64,000 nt of DNA from Vibrio astriarenae (GCF_010587385.1 NZ_CP047476.1:1488001-1552000), one strand, 5' to 3'. Positions 53,837 to 63,921 are shown, counted from the stretch's first letter. Notes: generated by a model from the letters alone, not told the origin. Numbers and translations are program-made.

Positions 53837-54571
53837 ATGAAAGTTGTAGACATCTTTAAACATCGCAGTGAAGCGGTCTCTAAATACCAAGAGGAGCTGA
53901 TGCAAAAGGTTTCTCCGAGTGTTCGTGAATATTGGCAAGGAATCCGTCACAAGGCAAATAATCGCGCCTTCTTTACTTGGTTGAAGGAGGTGAATGATCA
54001 GGTGGTCAATGAGCCATCCATTGAGCCAATAGAAAAGAGAACTGAACAGGAACAAACAGAATCCGTTGAGGTTAAGCCTGCAGCTCCTGCTATCGAGATG
54101 AAGCCAGAAGCTGAACAGTTGTATCATGAGCTACAAGCACAGCTTGGTGAAGTGATGCATACGGGTGACTGGATTATGGTTGATCAGCAACGAATCAATC
54201 AATTTGGTGTAGTGACAGAGGACGAACAGTGGATCCATACCGATCCAGAGCGAGCAGAGCAAGAGTCTCCATTTAAGACGACAATTGCACACGGCTTTCT
54301 GACGCTCGCACTTTTACCTCGTCTTACCGATTCGGTTGACCCAGAAAGCAACCTGTTCCCCACCGCAAAAATGGTGGTGAATATTGGGCTGAACTCGGTT
54401 CGCTTCCCATACCCAGTAAAATCGGGCAATCAAGTTCGAGCGGTGAGTACCTTGACCAAAGTTACGCCAATCAAAAAAGGTTTGGAGATTGAGCGTGAAA
54501 TCAAAGTGCAAATCGAAGGGGTACGACGCCCTGGTGCGGTAGTGACTTCGGTTATCCAGTTGCACTTTTAA
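53837..54571 (+). CDS. MaoC-like (R)-specific enoyl-CoA hydratase with helical N-terminus
   Basis: 244 aa. The C-terminal half (about 105-244) is a hot-dog hydratase: INQFGVVTEDEQWIHTDPER with the catalytic Asp and His, then PFKTTIAHGFLTLALLPRL and a final GAVVTSVIQLHF strand. Such enzymes hydrate trans-2-enoyl-CoA to (R)-3-hydroxyacyl-CoA. The first about 95 residues form a separate helical, Glu-rich segment not usual in single-domain MaoC proteins. GAGG precedes ATG 53837; the extension to 53792 is rejected. No phaC, phaA or phaB neighbour is seen. Confidence 0.9.
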   Translation: MKVVDIFKHRSEAVSKYQEELMQKVSPSVREYWQGIRHKANNRAFFTWLKEVNDQVVNEPSIEPIEKRTEQEQTESVEVKPAAPAIEMKPEAEQLYHELQAQLGEVMHTGDWIMVDQQRINQFGVVTEDEQWIHTDPERAEQESPFKTTIAHGFLTLALLPRLTDSVDPESNLFPTAKMVVNIGLNSVRFPYPVKSGNQVRAVSTLTKVTPIKKGLEIEREIKVQIEGVRRPGAVVTSVIQLHF

Positions 54572-54591
54572 ACAGCCGCCATTCAGATACA

Positions 54592-54626
54592 ACAACGCCG
54601 AGCATTTGCTCGGCGTTGTGCTTTTT
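54592..54626. terminator. Terminator between convergent MaoC and PstS-like genes
   Basis: Perfect 12-bp stem ACAACGCCGAGC / GCTCGGCGTTGT with a 4-nt loop, followed by GCTTTTT. Confidence 0.85.
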
Positions 54627-54637
54627 AGAACGAAGCC

Positions 54638-55462
54638 TTACTTCTCGGATGGGAGCGGTGTATAGCCATACTCCTCGATCAGCACTTGTGCTTGGTTGCT
54701 TGTCAGAAACTTAAGAAATGCCTTAGCATCATTGGTCAGCTTTTCTGGGTTGTAAACCAACAAAAATGGACGCGATAAAGCGTACTGTCCTTTGGCAATG
54801 GTGTCATTGTCACCAACCACGCCTTCAAACGTCACTGCTTTGACTGAACGGTCAACAGAGCCTGTTGAAATAAAACCGATCGCCTGCTTGTTGTGATTAA
54901 CTAACGTCTTAACCATGCTGTTGCTGTTCACCACCAGATTGTTTGGATTGATGTCAGAAACCGAGCGGTCATTAATCACTTTAGTCAGACCAATAAGGCT
55001 TTCAAAGCTATAGCGTGTGCCTGATGATGCTTCACGAGTGACGACCGCAATCGTTTGGTCTTGTCCACCTAGCTCTTTCCAGTTGGTAATTTGACCCTTG
55101 TAAATTTTGTACAGTTGTTCACGGGTGAGGTCATCGACTGGGTTTGCTGGGTTAACCACGACGGTCAAACCATCAAATGCGAGTTGAGCAACAGTATAGT
55201 TTTCGCTTTGCTCTCTCTCAGTGAGGTAACGTGAAGTCATCGCTACATCAATCACGCCTTTTTGCACCAGGGTTAAGCCTGCAGTTGAGCCAATTCCTTG
55301 TACGGCTATATAGGATTCAGGGTGGGTTTGGTTGTAGTCTTCAGCGAGCACATCCATGATGCGTGAAACGGAAGTAGAACCCGACACGTTTACTTCATTT
55401 GCCATGGTATGGCTTGCGAGCAAGCCGGTTGATAGCATCAAAGTCATTAAGACTCGAAACAT
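54638..55462 (-). CDS. PstS-like phosphate-binding periplasmic protein
   Basis: 274-aa high-affinity phosphate receptor. A signal peptide (RVLMTLMLSTGLLASHTMA) is followed by NEVNVSGSTSVSRIMDVLAE and GIGSTAGLTLVQKGVIDVAM, with the phosphate-loop serines and threonines, and TREASSGTRYSFESL. GGAG precedes the ATG. No pstC, pstA, pstB or phoU genes adjoin it, so it is an orphan receptor or serves a transporter elsewhere. A Pho-box-like sequence lies 58-75 bp upstream. Confidence 0.88.
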   Translation of the reverse strand: MFRVLMTLMLSTGLLASHTMANEVNVSGSTSVSRIMDVLAEDYNQTHPESYIAVQGIGSTAGLTLVQKGVIDVAMTSRYLTEREQSENYTVAQLAFDGLTVVVNPANPVDDLTREQLYKIYKGQITNWKELGGQDQTIAVVTREASSGTRYSFESLIGLTKVINDRSVSDINPNNLVVNSNSMVKTLVNHNKQAIGFISTGSVDRSVKAVTFEGVVGDNDTIAKGQYALSRPFLLVYNPEKLTNDAKAFLKFLTSNQAQVLIEEYGYTPLPSEK

Positions 55463-55519
55463 AATTAACTCCGTTGTTTATCCATATAAGGGAAGCGTTG
55501 GTTACTATATTTCTTTCTT

Positions 55520-55537
55520 ATGACATTTTTGTGAACT
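55520..55537 (-). promoter_or_regulatory. Candidate Pho box upstream of the PstS-like gene
   Basis: Minus-strand sequence GTTCACAAAAATGTCAT matches the PhoB consensus CTGTCATAWAWCTGTCAY at about 13 of 18 positions; the second half-site is nearly perfect. Confidence 0.5.
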
Positions 55538-55727
55538 AGAAACGATAGCTGTCTGAATTTGAGGCATTTATTGACCTAGACCTTAACGTTGTTCAGGAAG
55601 ACGTGGCAAGCTAGTTTGCAGGACTTGATGAAAGTTATATCAATAGTCACTACGTAGTCTAAAATTGGATAAAGATTAATCATCGCCAGAGGGTGGATGG
55701 TCAAAGAAGTTATCGCAGGGAGTCGAT

Positions 55728-56084
55728 ATGAGTTTGGTGAACTTGTTACAGAGGCAAGTAGAGACGCGGGCAAGCTCGGCCTGTCATAACCGCAACCGGA
55801 ACTTGCCTGTAGACTTAGGTGTGTCTTGTTTTGAAACGATTCCAGATGGTGTCGAGTTCATTAAGAAACACTACTTGCTGGATTCAAAATACAGTGACTA
55901 CTCTGTTGGTGTTGCGCGTATCACCTGGAACCATGACACGCGTTTGTGGGAGTTGCGCGTTCCCAATGAGCAATCTACTCAAGAGCTACTTAAGTGGATT
56001 TTATACCCCTATCTATCAAGCAGTAGCGATCTCACTGCCTTGATTCGAGAAGTCGAGAAAGACCCCAAGGACTACTTTTGGTAA
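55728..56084 (+). CDS. DUF3024-family protein
   Basis: 118 aa, soluble, no signal peptide. VGVARITWNHDTRLWELRVP matches the DUF3024 core (ARITWxxxxxxWxLYW-like), followed by an acidic helical tail ending KDPKDYFW. GGAG lies 5 nt before the ATG. Function of the family is unknown to me. Confidence 0.75.
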   Translation: MSLVNLLQRQVETRASSACHNRNRNLPVDLGVSCFETIPDGVEFIKKHYLLDSKYSDYSVGVARITWNHDTRLWELRVPNEQSTQELLKWILYPYLSSSSDLTALIREVEKDPKDYFW

Positions 56085-56125
56085 GCATTATCCTTGGTCA
56101 CTATGATTGCACGTCTTTGTGAGTG

Positions 56126-56719
56126 CTACGGCTGATATCTACCCGGTTTGTGGTTCATCGCTATGATGAGATTAGTAATGATGGCTGCGCCGATGGACAA
56201 ACCAATGACCCATAGATTCATGATGAAAAACGACATGGCGACGATAGTACAATCGAGTGCCATTTGAACCTTGCCTGCTCGAATGTTGAAACGCTCTTGC
56301 AGAAATAGCGCTAAAATATTGAAGCCACCTAAGCTCATTTTATGGCGGAATATCACCAGCATCCCGACACCAATTAAACCGCCGCCAATCGCCGCACCAT
56401 AGATCTCATTCACCACGGCAAAGTCTAATACGTGGTGTAGGTTGTCTACCATGAATGAAACTAGAGAGACGGCAATAAAAGTATTAAGCGTAAAGCGCCA
56501 ACCCATTCGAGTAATGGATAGCCAGTAAAAGGGCAGGTTGATGGCAAAGAATATTTGACCAAAGGTGAAGTCAGAGACTTTCGTGATAAACAGCGCCAAT
56601 CCGGCAGTGCCACCGGTTAAGAGTCCAACCTGATTAAAGAAGTGTACGCCAAGTGACACCAGCGCGCAGCCTAGCACTAAAGCAAAGAGGTTTTCCGTTA
56701 AAGAATGTTCAGTATCCAT
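56126..56719 (-). CDS. YitT-family (DUF161) membrane protein
   Basis: 197-aa inner-membrane protein with five to six hydrophobic segments. Typical family parts: GVHFFNQVGLLTGGTAGLAL, FFAINLPFYWLSITRMGWRF, YGAAIGGGLIGVGMLVIFRH and SLGGFNILALFLQERF. ATG 56719 follows GGAAA at 9 nt. The frame continues to 56770 with an ATG that lacks a ribosome site. Function unknown. Convergent with DUF3024; rnb lies upstream on the same strand, separated by a terminator. Confidence 0.88.
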   Translation of the reverse strand: MDTEHSLTENLFALVLGCALVSLGVHFFNQVGLLTGGTAGLALFITKVSDFTFGQIFFAINLPFYWLSITRMGWRFTLNTFIAVSLVSFMVDNLHHVLDFAVVNEIYGAAIGGGLIGVGMLVIFRHKMSLGGFNILALFLQERFNIRAGKVQMALDCTIVAMSFFIMNLWVIGLSIGAAIITNLIIAMNHKPGRYQP

Positions 56720-56875
56720 TTTGAGTGTTTCCAAATCCGTTTGTTCATAGGATAGTGATCGCGCTTTCATTGTCTATTCAGGCACAGAGATTGATGTCCC
56801 ACAGGAGTGTAAAGCAATCTTTGCATCCAAGTTCACTCTTGGTGCAAAAGCTAACGAACAACCGACTCGAGCCCA

Positions 56876-56906
56876 CAAAAAAAGCCAGACTTGAATGTCC
56901 GGCTTT
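56876..56906 (-). terminator. Terminator of rnb
   Basis: AAAGCC-GAC / GTC-GGCTTT stem; read on the minus strand it is followed by a T7 run. Confidence 0.8.
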
Positions 56907-56930
56907 GAAAGGTGCATGTTCGCGAGATAT

Positions 56931-58925
56931 CTATGAAGCAGTTGCTTCTGGTGCTGGCTTGTCAGCAAATACTTCAGCAGGTTTTGCCACCAAGCTACGA
57001 TTCTCTTGATTCACTTCAATCAGAGTCACTTTAAGCTGGTCACCAAGGCGGTATACCACCTCTTTGTCGATAGACAGTAGCCCTTGCTCACTGTCACAAG
57101 CCAAACGTTCTTTGTTATCCATGACAACGGAGCCAGGAATAAAGGCACCTGCGCCGTTTTCAAGGAGACGCACTCGCATGCCTGCGCGATTGATATCGAA
57201 GATCTCCGCTGTGAATACCGTTTGCTTGGTTGGCTCTTCAGTGAGTGTACGAGCATAGAGCCAATCACCCACCGTGCGTTCTGCAATATTGTGATGCTTG
57301 CGGTGTAGTGCTAGCTCTTCACCTACGGTTTCATCAGGGCGCTGCACTGGCTCTTTGTTGAGGATATGCGCTTTCAACATGCGGTGGTTAATCATGTCGC
57401 CATATTTACGAATCGGCGATGTCCAAGTCGCATAGACATCAAGACCCATCGCATAGTGAGGAAGCGGCGCGTTGCCCACTTCGCTGTACGCTTGCATCTT
57501 GCGGATACGGTTATCTAAGTACGAAGTCTCTTGTCCTGCTAACCAGCGACGAAGTTCTGCAAAGCCCTCTAGCGTGGCAATAGACTCTACGGTAAATGGC
57601 AGGGCTTGTTCTGGGTTAACGAGCTTAACCACATCTTCAAGCTTTTCAGTTTTGATGCCAGCATGAGTGTTGAATACGCCAGCGTTAAAGTGGTTTTGCA
57701 GCGTCTTACCAGCACAGATATTCGCAGTGATCATCGCTTCTTCAACGAGACGATTTGCGCTGCGGCGCATGTCGGCATGAATAGCCACAACATCATTATC
57801 TTCGCTAAGTTCAAAGCGGTAGTCTGGACGGTCGGGGAAAACAACCGCATTTTTCTCACGCCAATCAGCACGTGCAAGTGAAAAGTCATAAAGGTCACGT
57901 ACAACCTGTGCAATCTCTTCGCTTGGTGACCATTTATCACTTGAGCCTGTTTCTAGCCAATCAGAAACGTGGTCATAGGCCAAACGAGCATGCGATTGAA
58001 TGTTCGCAGCGAAGAACTGGATATCTTCGCCAATCACACCGTCTTTCGATACAGTCACGCTACAGCAAAGCGCTGGACGAAGTTCACCTTCAATCAAAGA
58101 GCAAAGCTCATCAGCGAGGTCGCGTGGCAACATAGGGATGTTGCGGCCTGGTAGGTAGATGGTATAGCCGCGCTCGCGTGCTACCTTATCCATCTCGTCA
58201 TCTGGCGTGATGTAAGCGGTTGGATCTGCAATTGCAATCGTGAGTTCAAAGTCACCGTTGGCAGTTTTCTTCGCGTACAGGGCATCGTCCATATCTTTGG
58301 TTGATTCGCCGTCGATAGTCACGAAAGGCACTGCTGTCATATCGATGCGCTCAAGATCCGCATCGTCTTTGATTTCCCAATGTTCAATGCCCGCAGGCTC
58401 AGTCTTTGGAAGATCGTTTTGTGCCAGTGTTACCCACCATGGCGCAATTTTGTCATTGGCATCAGTGATTTTTTCTGAGATCTCAACAAAGAAATCGTTG
58501 TCGCCCTTGAGTGGGTGACGAATCAAGTGCGCAACAACCCAGTCGCCCTCGGCAAACTCATCTTGTTTAAGACCTTTACGAGTTTTGGCCTTCAGTGACA
58601 GCTTTTTCAGTTGTGGGTGATCTGGCACAACGTTGAGCTTACCTTTGAACAGTTTTACGCGACCGATGAAACGTTCGATACCTTGTTCCAGCAACTCCTG
58701 TGGCTCGGCCACTTCTTTCTCTTTTTCAGTGCGGATGATCGCACTCACTCTGTCACCATGCATACATTTTTTCATGTATGGTGGCGGAATGAAGAAGCTG
58801 GTTTTGTTGTCCACTTCTAGGAAGCCAAAGCCACGGTCGGTCGCTTTAATCGTGCCTTCCTTTTTTGGAAGTGTTTCTTGAATCTGCTGCTTGAGCTGGG
58901 CCAGTAATGGGTTGTCTTGGAACAT
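56931..58925 (-). CDS. rnb: Exoribonuclease II
   Basis: 664-aa 3'-5' processive RNA hydrolase. Starts [16 protein letters not shown], as E. coli RNase II does, so ATG 58925 is chosen over the open frame to 58982. Order: cold-shock domains (about 20-170; [20 protein letters not shown]), then RNB catalytic domain. The active site is in [17 protein letters not shown], with the four conserved acidic residues, and [14 protein letters not shown] and [18 protein letters not shown] follow. The C-terminal S1 domain ends in a short Pro/Ala tail. Divergent from deaD, another RNA-turnover gene. Confidence 0.96.
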   Translation of the reverse strand: MFQDNPLLAQLKQQIQETLPKKEGTIKATDRGFGFLEVDNKTSFFIPPPYMKKCMHGDRVSAIIRTEKEKEVAEPQELLEQGIERFIGRVKLFKGKLNVVPDHPQLKKLSLKAKTRKGLKQDEFAEGDWVVAHLIRHPLKGDNDFFVEISEKITDANDKIAPWWVTLAQNDLPKTEPAGIEHWEIKDDADLERIDMTAVPFVTIDGESTKDMDDALYAKKTANGDFELTIAIADPTAYITPDDEMDKVARERGYTIYLPGRNIPMLPRDLADELCSLIEGELRPALCCSVTVSKDGVIGEDIQFFAANIQSHARLAYDHVSDWLETGSSDKWSPSEEIAQVVRDLYDFSLARADWREKNAVVFPDRPDYRFELSEDNDVVAIHADMRRSANRLVEEAMITANICAGKTLQNHFNAGVFNTHAGIKTEKLEDVVKLVNPEQALPFTVESIATLEGFAELRRWLAGQETSYLDNRIRKMQAYSEVGNAPLPHYAMGLDVYATWTSPIRKYGDMINHRMLKAHILNKEPVQRPDETVGEELALHRKHHNIAERTVGDWLYARTLTEEPTKQTVFTAEIFDINRAGMRVRLLENGAGAFIPGSVVMDNKERLACDSEQGLLSIDKEVVYRLGDQLKVTLIEVNQENRSLVAKPAEVFADKPAPEATAS

Positions 58926-59342
58926 GGTCTCTTTACAATAAATTGCGAAATCTCGGCACACTATAATGATTGAACGTGACAATATCTATACTAAACGCGT
59001 TAATCTTGAGTGTTAGTCAACCTCAACACTGAAAGTCATTGATATTGAAATATCATTCAATTTGGTGCTTCTATGCAGGCCACATTGATGTGATCAACCT
59101 ATAAATCCGATGAATAGACGTCCCAATTCATAGAAATGTAAAGAAAATTTGTGACCTAACTCAATTTTTTCTAGCTTTTTTTGTGCATTTAGGGAATAAT
59201 CCCGCCCCTTGATGACGTCCCTAGTGCTTGATGCGATTTAAAACTTGTCCGCATCTGAACGGAATCAGCTCTTTATTTGGATTGGTATTGGATTTGGTAG
59301 AGCTCGTGGGACCTTTTGTTTTATTAATTTATGGGATCCCCA
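58926..59342. other. Divergent promoter region between rnb and deaD
   Basis: 417 bp with no ORF. T-rich tracts near 59160-59190 and a likely -10 (AATAAT) near 59195. deaD probably has a long untranslated leader, as cold-shock genes often do. No specific structure assigned. Confidence 0.5.
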
Positions 59343-61268
59343 ATGCAAGATTCTGAAATCAAATTTAGCGACCTGTCGCTGAATGATTCTATCCTTTCTG
59401 CTCTTAACGAAATGGGCTTTGTTTCACCGACTCCTATCCAGGCAGCTGCAATTCCTCACCTAATGAAAGGTGCTGATGCGCTAGGTAAAGCTCAAACCGG
59501 TACTGGTAAAACAGCCGCTTTCTCTCTACCACTTCTAAACAAACTAGACCTTGCACAGCGTAAGCCTCAAGCTATCGTTCTTGCACCGACGCGTGAACTT
59601 GCTATCCAAGTTGCTGCTGAAGTGAAAAACCTAGGTCGCAACATCTCTGGTCTGAAAGTACTTGAGATCTACGGTGGTACATCTATCGTTGACCAAATGC
59701 GTGCTCTTAAAAATGGCGCACACATTGTTGTAGGTACTCCTGGTCGTGTTCAAGACCTTATTAACCGTGACCGTCTGCACCTAGATGAAGTATCAACATT
59801 CGTTCTTGATGAAGCGGATGAGATGCTGAACATGGGTTTTGTTGACGATGTAACTGCAATCATGGAGCACGCTCCTGAATCTGCACAACGTGTACTCTTC
59901 TCTGCGACTATGCCTCCAATGCTGAAAAACATTGTTGAGCGCTTCCTGCGTGATCCTGAAACTGTTGACGTTGCGGGTAAAAACCACACAGTTGATAAAG
60001 TAGAGCAGCAGTTCTGGGTTGTTAAAGGTGTAGAGAAAGATGAAGCAATGTCTCGTCTTCTCGAAACTGAAGAAACAGACGCGTCTATCGTATTCGTACG
60101 TACTCGCCAAGATACTGAACGTCTATCTGATTGGCTAACTGCTCGCGGTTTCCGTTCAGCAGCACTTCACGGTGACATTCCTCAGTCTCAACGAGAGCGT
60201 ACCGTAGACAACATCAAACAAGGCGTTATCGACATCCTTGTTGCGACTGACGTTGTTGCTCGTGGTCTTGACGTTCCACGTATCACACACGTATTTAACT
60301 ACGACATCCCATTCGATGTTGAATCATACATCCACCGTATCGGTCGTACTGGCCGTGCTGGACGTAAAGGTAAAGCGATTCTTCTAGTTCGCACTAACCA
60401 AATGCGCATGCTTCGCACTATCGAGCGTGTAACTAAGTCTTCAATGGAAGAGATTCAACTTCCAATGCGTGACAAAGTGGCAGAAGCACGTCTAGTTAAA
60501 CTAGGTGCTGAGCTTGAAGCTGAGAAAGAGCACAAGTCACTAGAGAAGTTCTCTGAGCTAGTTGAGAAACTGCAAGAGTCTCTAGAGATCGACGCAACAA
60601 CACTGGCTGCGATTCTTCTTAAGCGTCAGCAAGGTAAGCGTCCTCTATTCTACATTGGCGAAGACCCAATGATCGCTGCAATCGAGCGCGACAAACAGCG
60701 TCGTCGTGATCGCCGTGATGGCGGTCGTGATGGTGGCCGTGGTGAGCGCGGTGGCCGTGACTTCAGCAACCAAGATTGGGATACTTACCAGCTTCAAGTT
60801 GGCCGTGAGCAAGGCGTTCAGGTGAAAGACATCGTTGGCGCACTAGCAAACGAGCTTGGCCTAACGAAAGGTTCTATCGGTGCAATCAAGCTAGACCGTG
60901 GCGAAACTTACGTTCAGCTACCAAAAGCAATGCCTTCTGACGTTGCAGGTAAGCTAAGCAAGCTACGCATTCGTCAAAAAGAAGCGGGTGCTGTTGTTGT
61001 TGACTTCAATGACTTCCGTGAACCTCGTGGTCGTCGTGATGGCGGTCGTGATGGTAACCGTGGTGGATACCGCGGCAACCGCGACGGTAATCGTGAAGGT
61101 GGTCGTGATGGCAACCGCGGCGGATACCGTGGCAATCGCGATGGTAACCGTGAAGGTGGTCGTGGCCGTCGTGATGGCGAGCGTCGTTTTGACCGCAACC
61201 GTGGTGGCGACAACCGTGGTAACTACCGTGGCGAACGTGGCCATGGCCGTCGTGACAACCAAGAGTAA
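59343..61268 (+). CDS. deaD: DEAD-box RNA helicase DeaD/CsdA
   Basis: 641-aa ATP-dependent RNA helicase for cold-shock ribosome assembly and mRNA decay. Q motif and Walker A (PTPIQAAAIP, AQTGTGKTAAF), PTRELA, the VLDEADEML DEAD box, FSATMPPML and the C-terminal HRIGRTGRAGRKG motif are present. An RNA-binding domain (DbpA-like) follows at about 480-560. The Arg/Gly-rich tail contains a precise 19-residue tandem duplication. ATG 59343 aligns with E. coli DeaD; ATG 59331 adds MGSP. Confidence 0.95.
   Translation: MQDSEIKFSDLSLNDSILSALNEMGFVSPTPIQAAAIPHLMKGADALGKAQTGTGKTAAFSLPLLNKLDLAQRKPQAIVLAPTRELAIQVAAEVKNLGRNISGLKVLEIYGGTSIVDQMRALKNGAHIVVGTPGRVQDLINRDRLHLDEVSTFVLDEADEMLNMGFVDDVTAIMEHAPESAQRVLFSATMPPMLKNIVERFLRDPETVDVAGKNHTVDKVEQQFWVVKGVEKDEAMSRLLETEETDASIVFVRTRQDTERLSDWLTARGFRSAALHGDIPQSQRERTVDNIKQGVIDILVATDVVARGLDVPRITHVFNYDIPFDVESYIHRIGRTGRAGRKGKAILLVRTNQMRMLRTIERVTKSSMEEIQLPMRDKVAEARLVKLGAELEAEKEHKSLEKFSELVEKLQESLEIDATTLAAILLKRQQGKRPLFYIGEDPMIAAIERDKQRRRDRRDGGRDGGRGERGGRDFSNQDWDTYQLQVGREQGVQVKDIVGALANELGLTKGSIGAIKLDRGETYVQLPKAMPSDVAGKLSKLRIRQKEAGAVVVDFNDFREPRGRRDGGRDGNRGGYRGNRDGNREGGRDGNRGGYRGNRDGNREGGRGRRDGERRFDRNRGGDNRGNYRGERGHGRRDNQE
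61041..61154 (+). repeat. 57-bp coding tandem duplication in the deaD tail
   Basis: Two adjacent copies encode GGRDGNRGGYRGNRDGNRE (61041-61097 and 61098-61154), with silent differences between the copies. Confidence 0.9.
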
Positions 61269-61294
61269 TTGATACTCAATGTTGAATACTAAAG

Positions 61295-61321
61295 AAGGAG
61301 AGCGAAATGCTCTCCTTTTTG
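61295..61321 (+). terminator. Terminator of deaD
   Basis: AAGGAGAGC / GCTCTCCTT with a 5-nt loop and T5. Confidence 0.85.
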
Positions 61322-61389
61322 CTATCTGTCGCTAGCTTGGTGTAACTCGTCTAGACTCTGTTCATGTGGCGAGTCAATATGGAGTTTCG

Positions 61390-61923
61390 ATGGGCAGACG
61401 TTATATCTCAATCCCCCCTCCTTGGGTTCTTGTTCTTGCTGGCCTAATTCTCAATATTTTAGCGATACTAATATCGAGTTTGGTGGTGGATTCTTACAAC
61501 CAAAAAATCTCAAACCTCAGTGCCCGAGAGGCTCAAAATCAGTATTCGATACAGTTGGATTGGAATAGTGTCGAAACGCTGGAGCGTAAGCGTGAAGCAC
61601 TTTTACAGCACATGCATCTTAGTACATTGGTTTCTGTACCAAGTGAAGTAGAGGTCGCTCTAATGGAGCAGCTGCGCTTATGGACGGCGGTTGAAGTCAC
61701 GGATCTTTCGCAAAGGAGCCTTGAAACGGTTCTTGATGCTGTCGATAAAGCTCAGTTTAGATACAGAGAGCGGATAGATGATCATTACTTAAATAACCTT
61801 GAAATTGCTGAGCGAATAACCTCTATTCAAGACAAGGTTGCCCACTATCGTAATATTGCCCTGTTTCTTCAGATCTTTGGGTTAGCGTTAATTATTGCTC
61901 GAGATTTAGCCAGGAAGCCATGA
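61390..61923 (+). CDS. Membrane protein with two terminal helices, unknown
   Basis: 177 aa. N-terminal helix (about 10-32, PPPWVLVLAGLILNILAILI), a long polar helical middle rich in Glu, Arg and Leu (about 45-150), and a C-terminal helix (about 153-172, IALFLQIFGLALIIARDLAR). GGAG lies 5 nt before ATG 61390; the GTG frame from 61366 is rejected. The middle could be a coiled coil between two membrane anchors. No family recognised. Confidence 0.75.
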   Translation: MGRRYISIPPPWVLVLAGLILNILAILISSLVVDSYNQKISNLSAREAQNQYSIQLDWNSVETLERKREALLQHMHLSTLVSVPSEVEVALMEQLRLWTAVEVTDLSQRSLETVLDAVDKAQFRYRERIDDHYLNNLEIAERITSIQDKVAHYRNIALFLQIFGLALIIARDLARKP

Positions 61924-62401
61924 TTTTTACATTGAAATCAGTTGTATAATGACAACTTTTGTCACAAATTTTGAATGAATATTGATCGATTGATTTTTGT
62001 TGTAGGTATCTGATAGTAAATACTAAAGTTTAACTCACCCCTTGCTTGGTAAGGGTTTCGCTCTGTCAGGAGCGAGTAAAATTACGATCTTGTGGTTTTA
62101 TTGATAGATCAAATAATATACTATTCATGCGCTGGTAAAACAGCGGAGAGTATCGATTTGCTTTTAACAAAAAGCGATCAATTAATTAACCTACTTAAGT
62201 GGTTGTGAGTTTCATTTTTTATTATTAATTAAAATTTGAGCTCATATTTATGTAGATAATTAATTATGTGTTGAGTGTCCTACCAATAGGTTTGGTGAGG
62301 TCTGCTTGACGTTATCCTATCAAAAGGAACTTGAGGGATTATATATTTAATTAAGTATATAAATTTATTCACTTTTTATTGCCATATTAGTTTTACTGAC
62401 A
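61924..62401. other. AT-rich intergenic region, nothing assigned
   Basis: 478 bp. Two small hairpin-like stretches (CCCCTTGC..AAGGG near 62038 and CGCTC..GAGCG near 62070) but no T run and no riboswitch signature I recognise. It probably holds the promoter and leader of the L,D-transpeptidase-like gene. Confidence 0.45.
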
Positions 62402-63046
62402 ATGAAAAAATTTGTACATATTTTGGTATGGGCTGTGCTTGCCATGCCACTGGCTGTCTTCGCCAGTACATCAAACAAGCAAACGGAACAACAAGCAACA
62501 ACAGAAAGCTTGATTAAGGAAACTTACAACAAGGTTGGATTGAAAGGACAGTTGGATTTTGAAGTCTATCGAGATGCTTACATTGCATACGATAGCGCTA
62601 AGGACAGACGAAAATCACTATTAACCATTATTGATTACAGCAGACCGTCTACAGAAAAACGCTTCTTTGTTATCGATCTCGATAAGCAAGAATTATTGTA
62701 TAACACCTACGTTTCACATGGCGTGAACAGTGGTGGCAAGACGGCAACCAAGTTCTCTAACGTAGTAAATTCTCGTAAAACCTCTTTGGGCACTTTTTTG
62801 ACCGATGATACATACTACGGTGGCAATGGCTACTCTTTGCGTCTAGATGGTTTGAGCAAAGGGCAGAATGACAAAGCGCGTGAGCGTTATATTGTGGTTC
62901 ACGGAGCCGATTATGCTACGGAGTCTTTTATTAGGCAAAATGGCTATCTTGGACGAAGCTGGGGTTGTCCAGCACTACCTCCTGAGTTGGCTCGAGACAT
63001 TATTGATCTAATTAAAGATGGTAGTGTGATTTACGCAACGGCTTAG
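62402..63046 (+). CDS. Periplasmic L,D-transpeptidase-catalytic (YkuD_2) family protein
   Basis: 214 aa. A signal peptide (KKFVHILVWAVLAMPLAVFA) is followed by the catalytic fold. RYIVVHGADYATESF carries the conserved His and RSWGCPALPPELARDIIDLI the catalytic cysteine. TYVSHGVNSGGKTATKFSN matches the murein L,D-transpeptidase catalytic family usually near 200 aa. It may crosslink or trim peptidoglycan. The ATG has no strong ribosome site. Confidence 0.87.
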   Translation: MKKFVHILVWAVLAMPLAVFASTSNKQTEQQATTESLIKETYNKVGLKGQLDFEVYRDAYIAYDSAKDRRKSLLTIIDYSRPSTEKRFFVIDLDKQELLYNTYVSHGVNSGGKTATKFSNVVNSRKTSLGTFLTDDTYYGGNGYSLRLDGLSKGQNDKARERYIVVHGADYATESFIRQNGYLGRSWGCPALPPELARDIIDLIKDGSVIYATA

Positions 63047-63066
63047 ATTACCAAATATATCTTAGG

Positions 63067-63099
63067 AAAAGCGCTTAACGTAATGTTAAGCGCTTTTTT
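63067..63099. terminator. Bidirectional terminator between LDT-like gene and phnX
   Basis: Perfect 13-bp stem AAAAGCGCTTAAC / GTTAAGCGCTTTT with a 5-nt loop, then more T residues. Confidence 0.85.
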
Positions 63100-63102
63100 G
63101 GT

Positions 63103-63921
63103 TTATGGGCGCTCACCAGCCGCTAAGCGGCGTTCAATATCTTCGATAACTTGAGGAAGGTCGGAGATGGTGTCGATTAGGTAGTGTGGTGTGGCTTTCT
63201 GCATCACTTTGCGTGCTTTTTCACGAGCGACTGACAATGTGGTTTCGTCGGCTGCTTGATACTCTTCAAACGTCAAGCCAGCCTCGTTACCTGAGAGTAG
63301 CAGACCAACGGTCCACATACCTGCATTATGACCTTCATCAATGCCAGGGACCGCATCATCTACCTTGATACACGCTGCTACGTTGGTGACGCCAAGTTCG
63401 ATGACGTTTTTCAGCGCCATAAATGGCGCAGGACGTCCACCTTGCGGCAGATCATCTGTCGCCACAATACAATCAGGCTTGTAGCCATAGTCCGCCGCGA
63501 CAGGGATCAAAACATCCATGACTTCTCGTGGATAACCAGAACAAGAGCCGATTTTTATGCCTTTATCTTTCAGTGCGTCGACGACGTCAATCGCGTTTAG
63601 AATCGGTTCTGCATGGTCAGAGACTTTGGCCTTTTGAAGTGGCATAAACATCTCATAGATACGGTCGACATCGTCATCATTCATCGAACGACCAAAACAT
63701 TGATTCCAGCGTTGATCAACCGAGTCGAGTTTCCCGACGGCTTTAATGTGGTCCCACTTTCCTAGCCCCATCGGCACGCGCGCTTCCTCAAGCGAGATGG
63801 AAAAATCAAACCCTTGTTTAAAAGCTTCCACAAAAATAGAAGTCGGGGCGAAAGAGCCAAAGTCGACGATGGTACCAGCCCAATCGAAAATAACGGCTTG
63901 AATTTGAGGTGCATTGTTCAT
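63103..63921 (-). CDS. phnX: Phosphonoacetaldehyde hydrolase (phosphonatase)
   Basis: 272-aa HAD-superfamily enzyme splitting phosphonoacetaldehyde to acetaldehyde and phosphate, the last step of 2-aminoethylphosphonate use. Motif [19 protein letters not shown] and cap-domain [13 protein letters not shown], whose Lys forms the Schiff base, are diagnostic. [12 protein letters not shown] and [10 protein letters not shown] also fit. AGGAT lies 7 nt before the ATG. Its usual partner phnW (aminotransferase) would be outside the window, upstream on the right. Confidence 0.95.
   Translation of the reverse strand: MNNAPQIQAVIFDWAGTIVDFGSFAPTSIFVEAFKQGFDFSISLEEARVPMGLGKWDHIKAVGKLDSVDQRWNQCFGRSMNDDDVDRIYEMFMPLQKAKVSDHAEPILNAIDVVDALKDKGIKIGSCSGYPREVMDVLIPVAADYGYKPDCIVATDDLPQGGRPAPFMALKNVIELGVTNVAACIKVDDAVPGIDEGHNAGMWTVGLLLSGNEAGLTFEEYQAADETTLSVAREKARKVMQKATPHYLIDTISDLPQVIEDIERRLAAGERP

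Noticed and set aside
60963..61262. Antisense ORFs rich in Thr/Val or Pro/Ser/Arg opposite the deaD tail
   Set aside because: Low-complexity shadows of the Arg/Gly-rich coding repeats.
61924..62401. Cyclic-di-GMP or other riboswitch before the L,D-transpeptidase-like gene
   Set aside because: Two small hairpins are visible, but no consensus of a known riboswitch class could be matched by eye.
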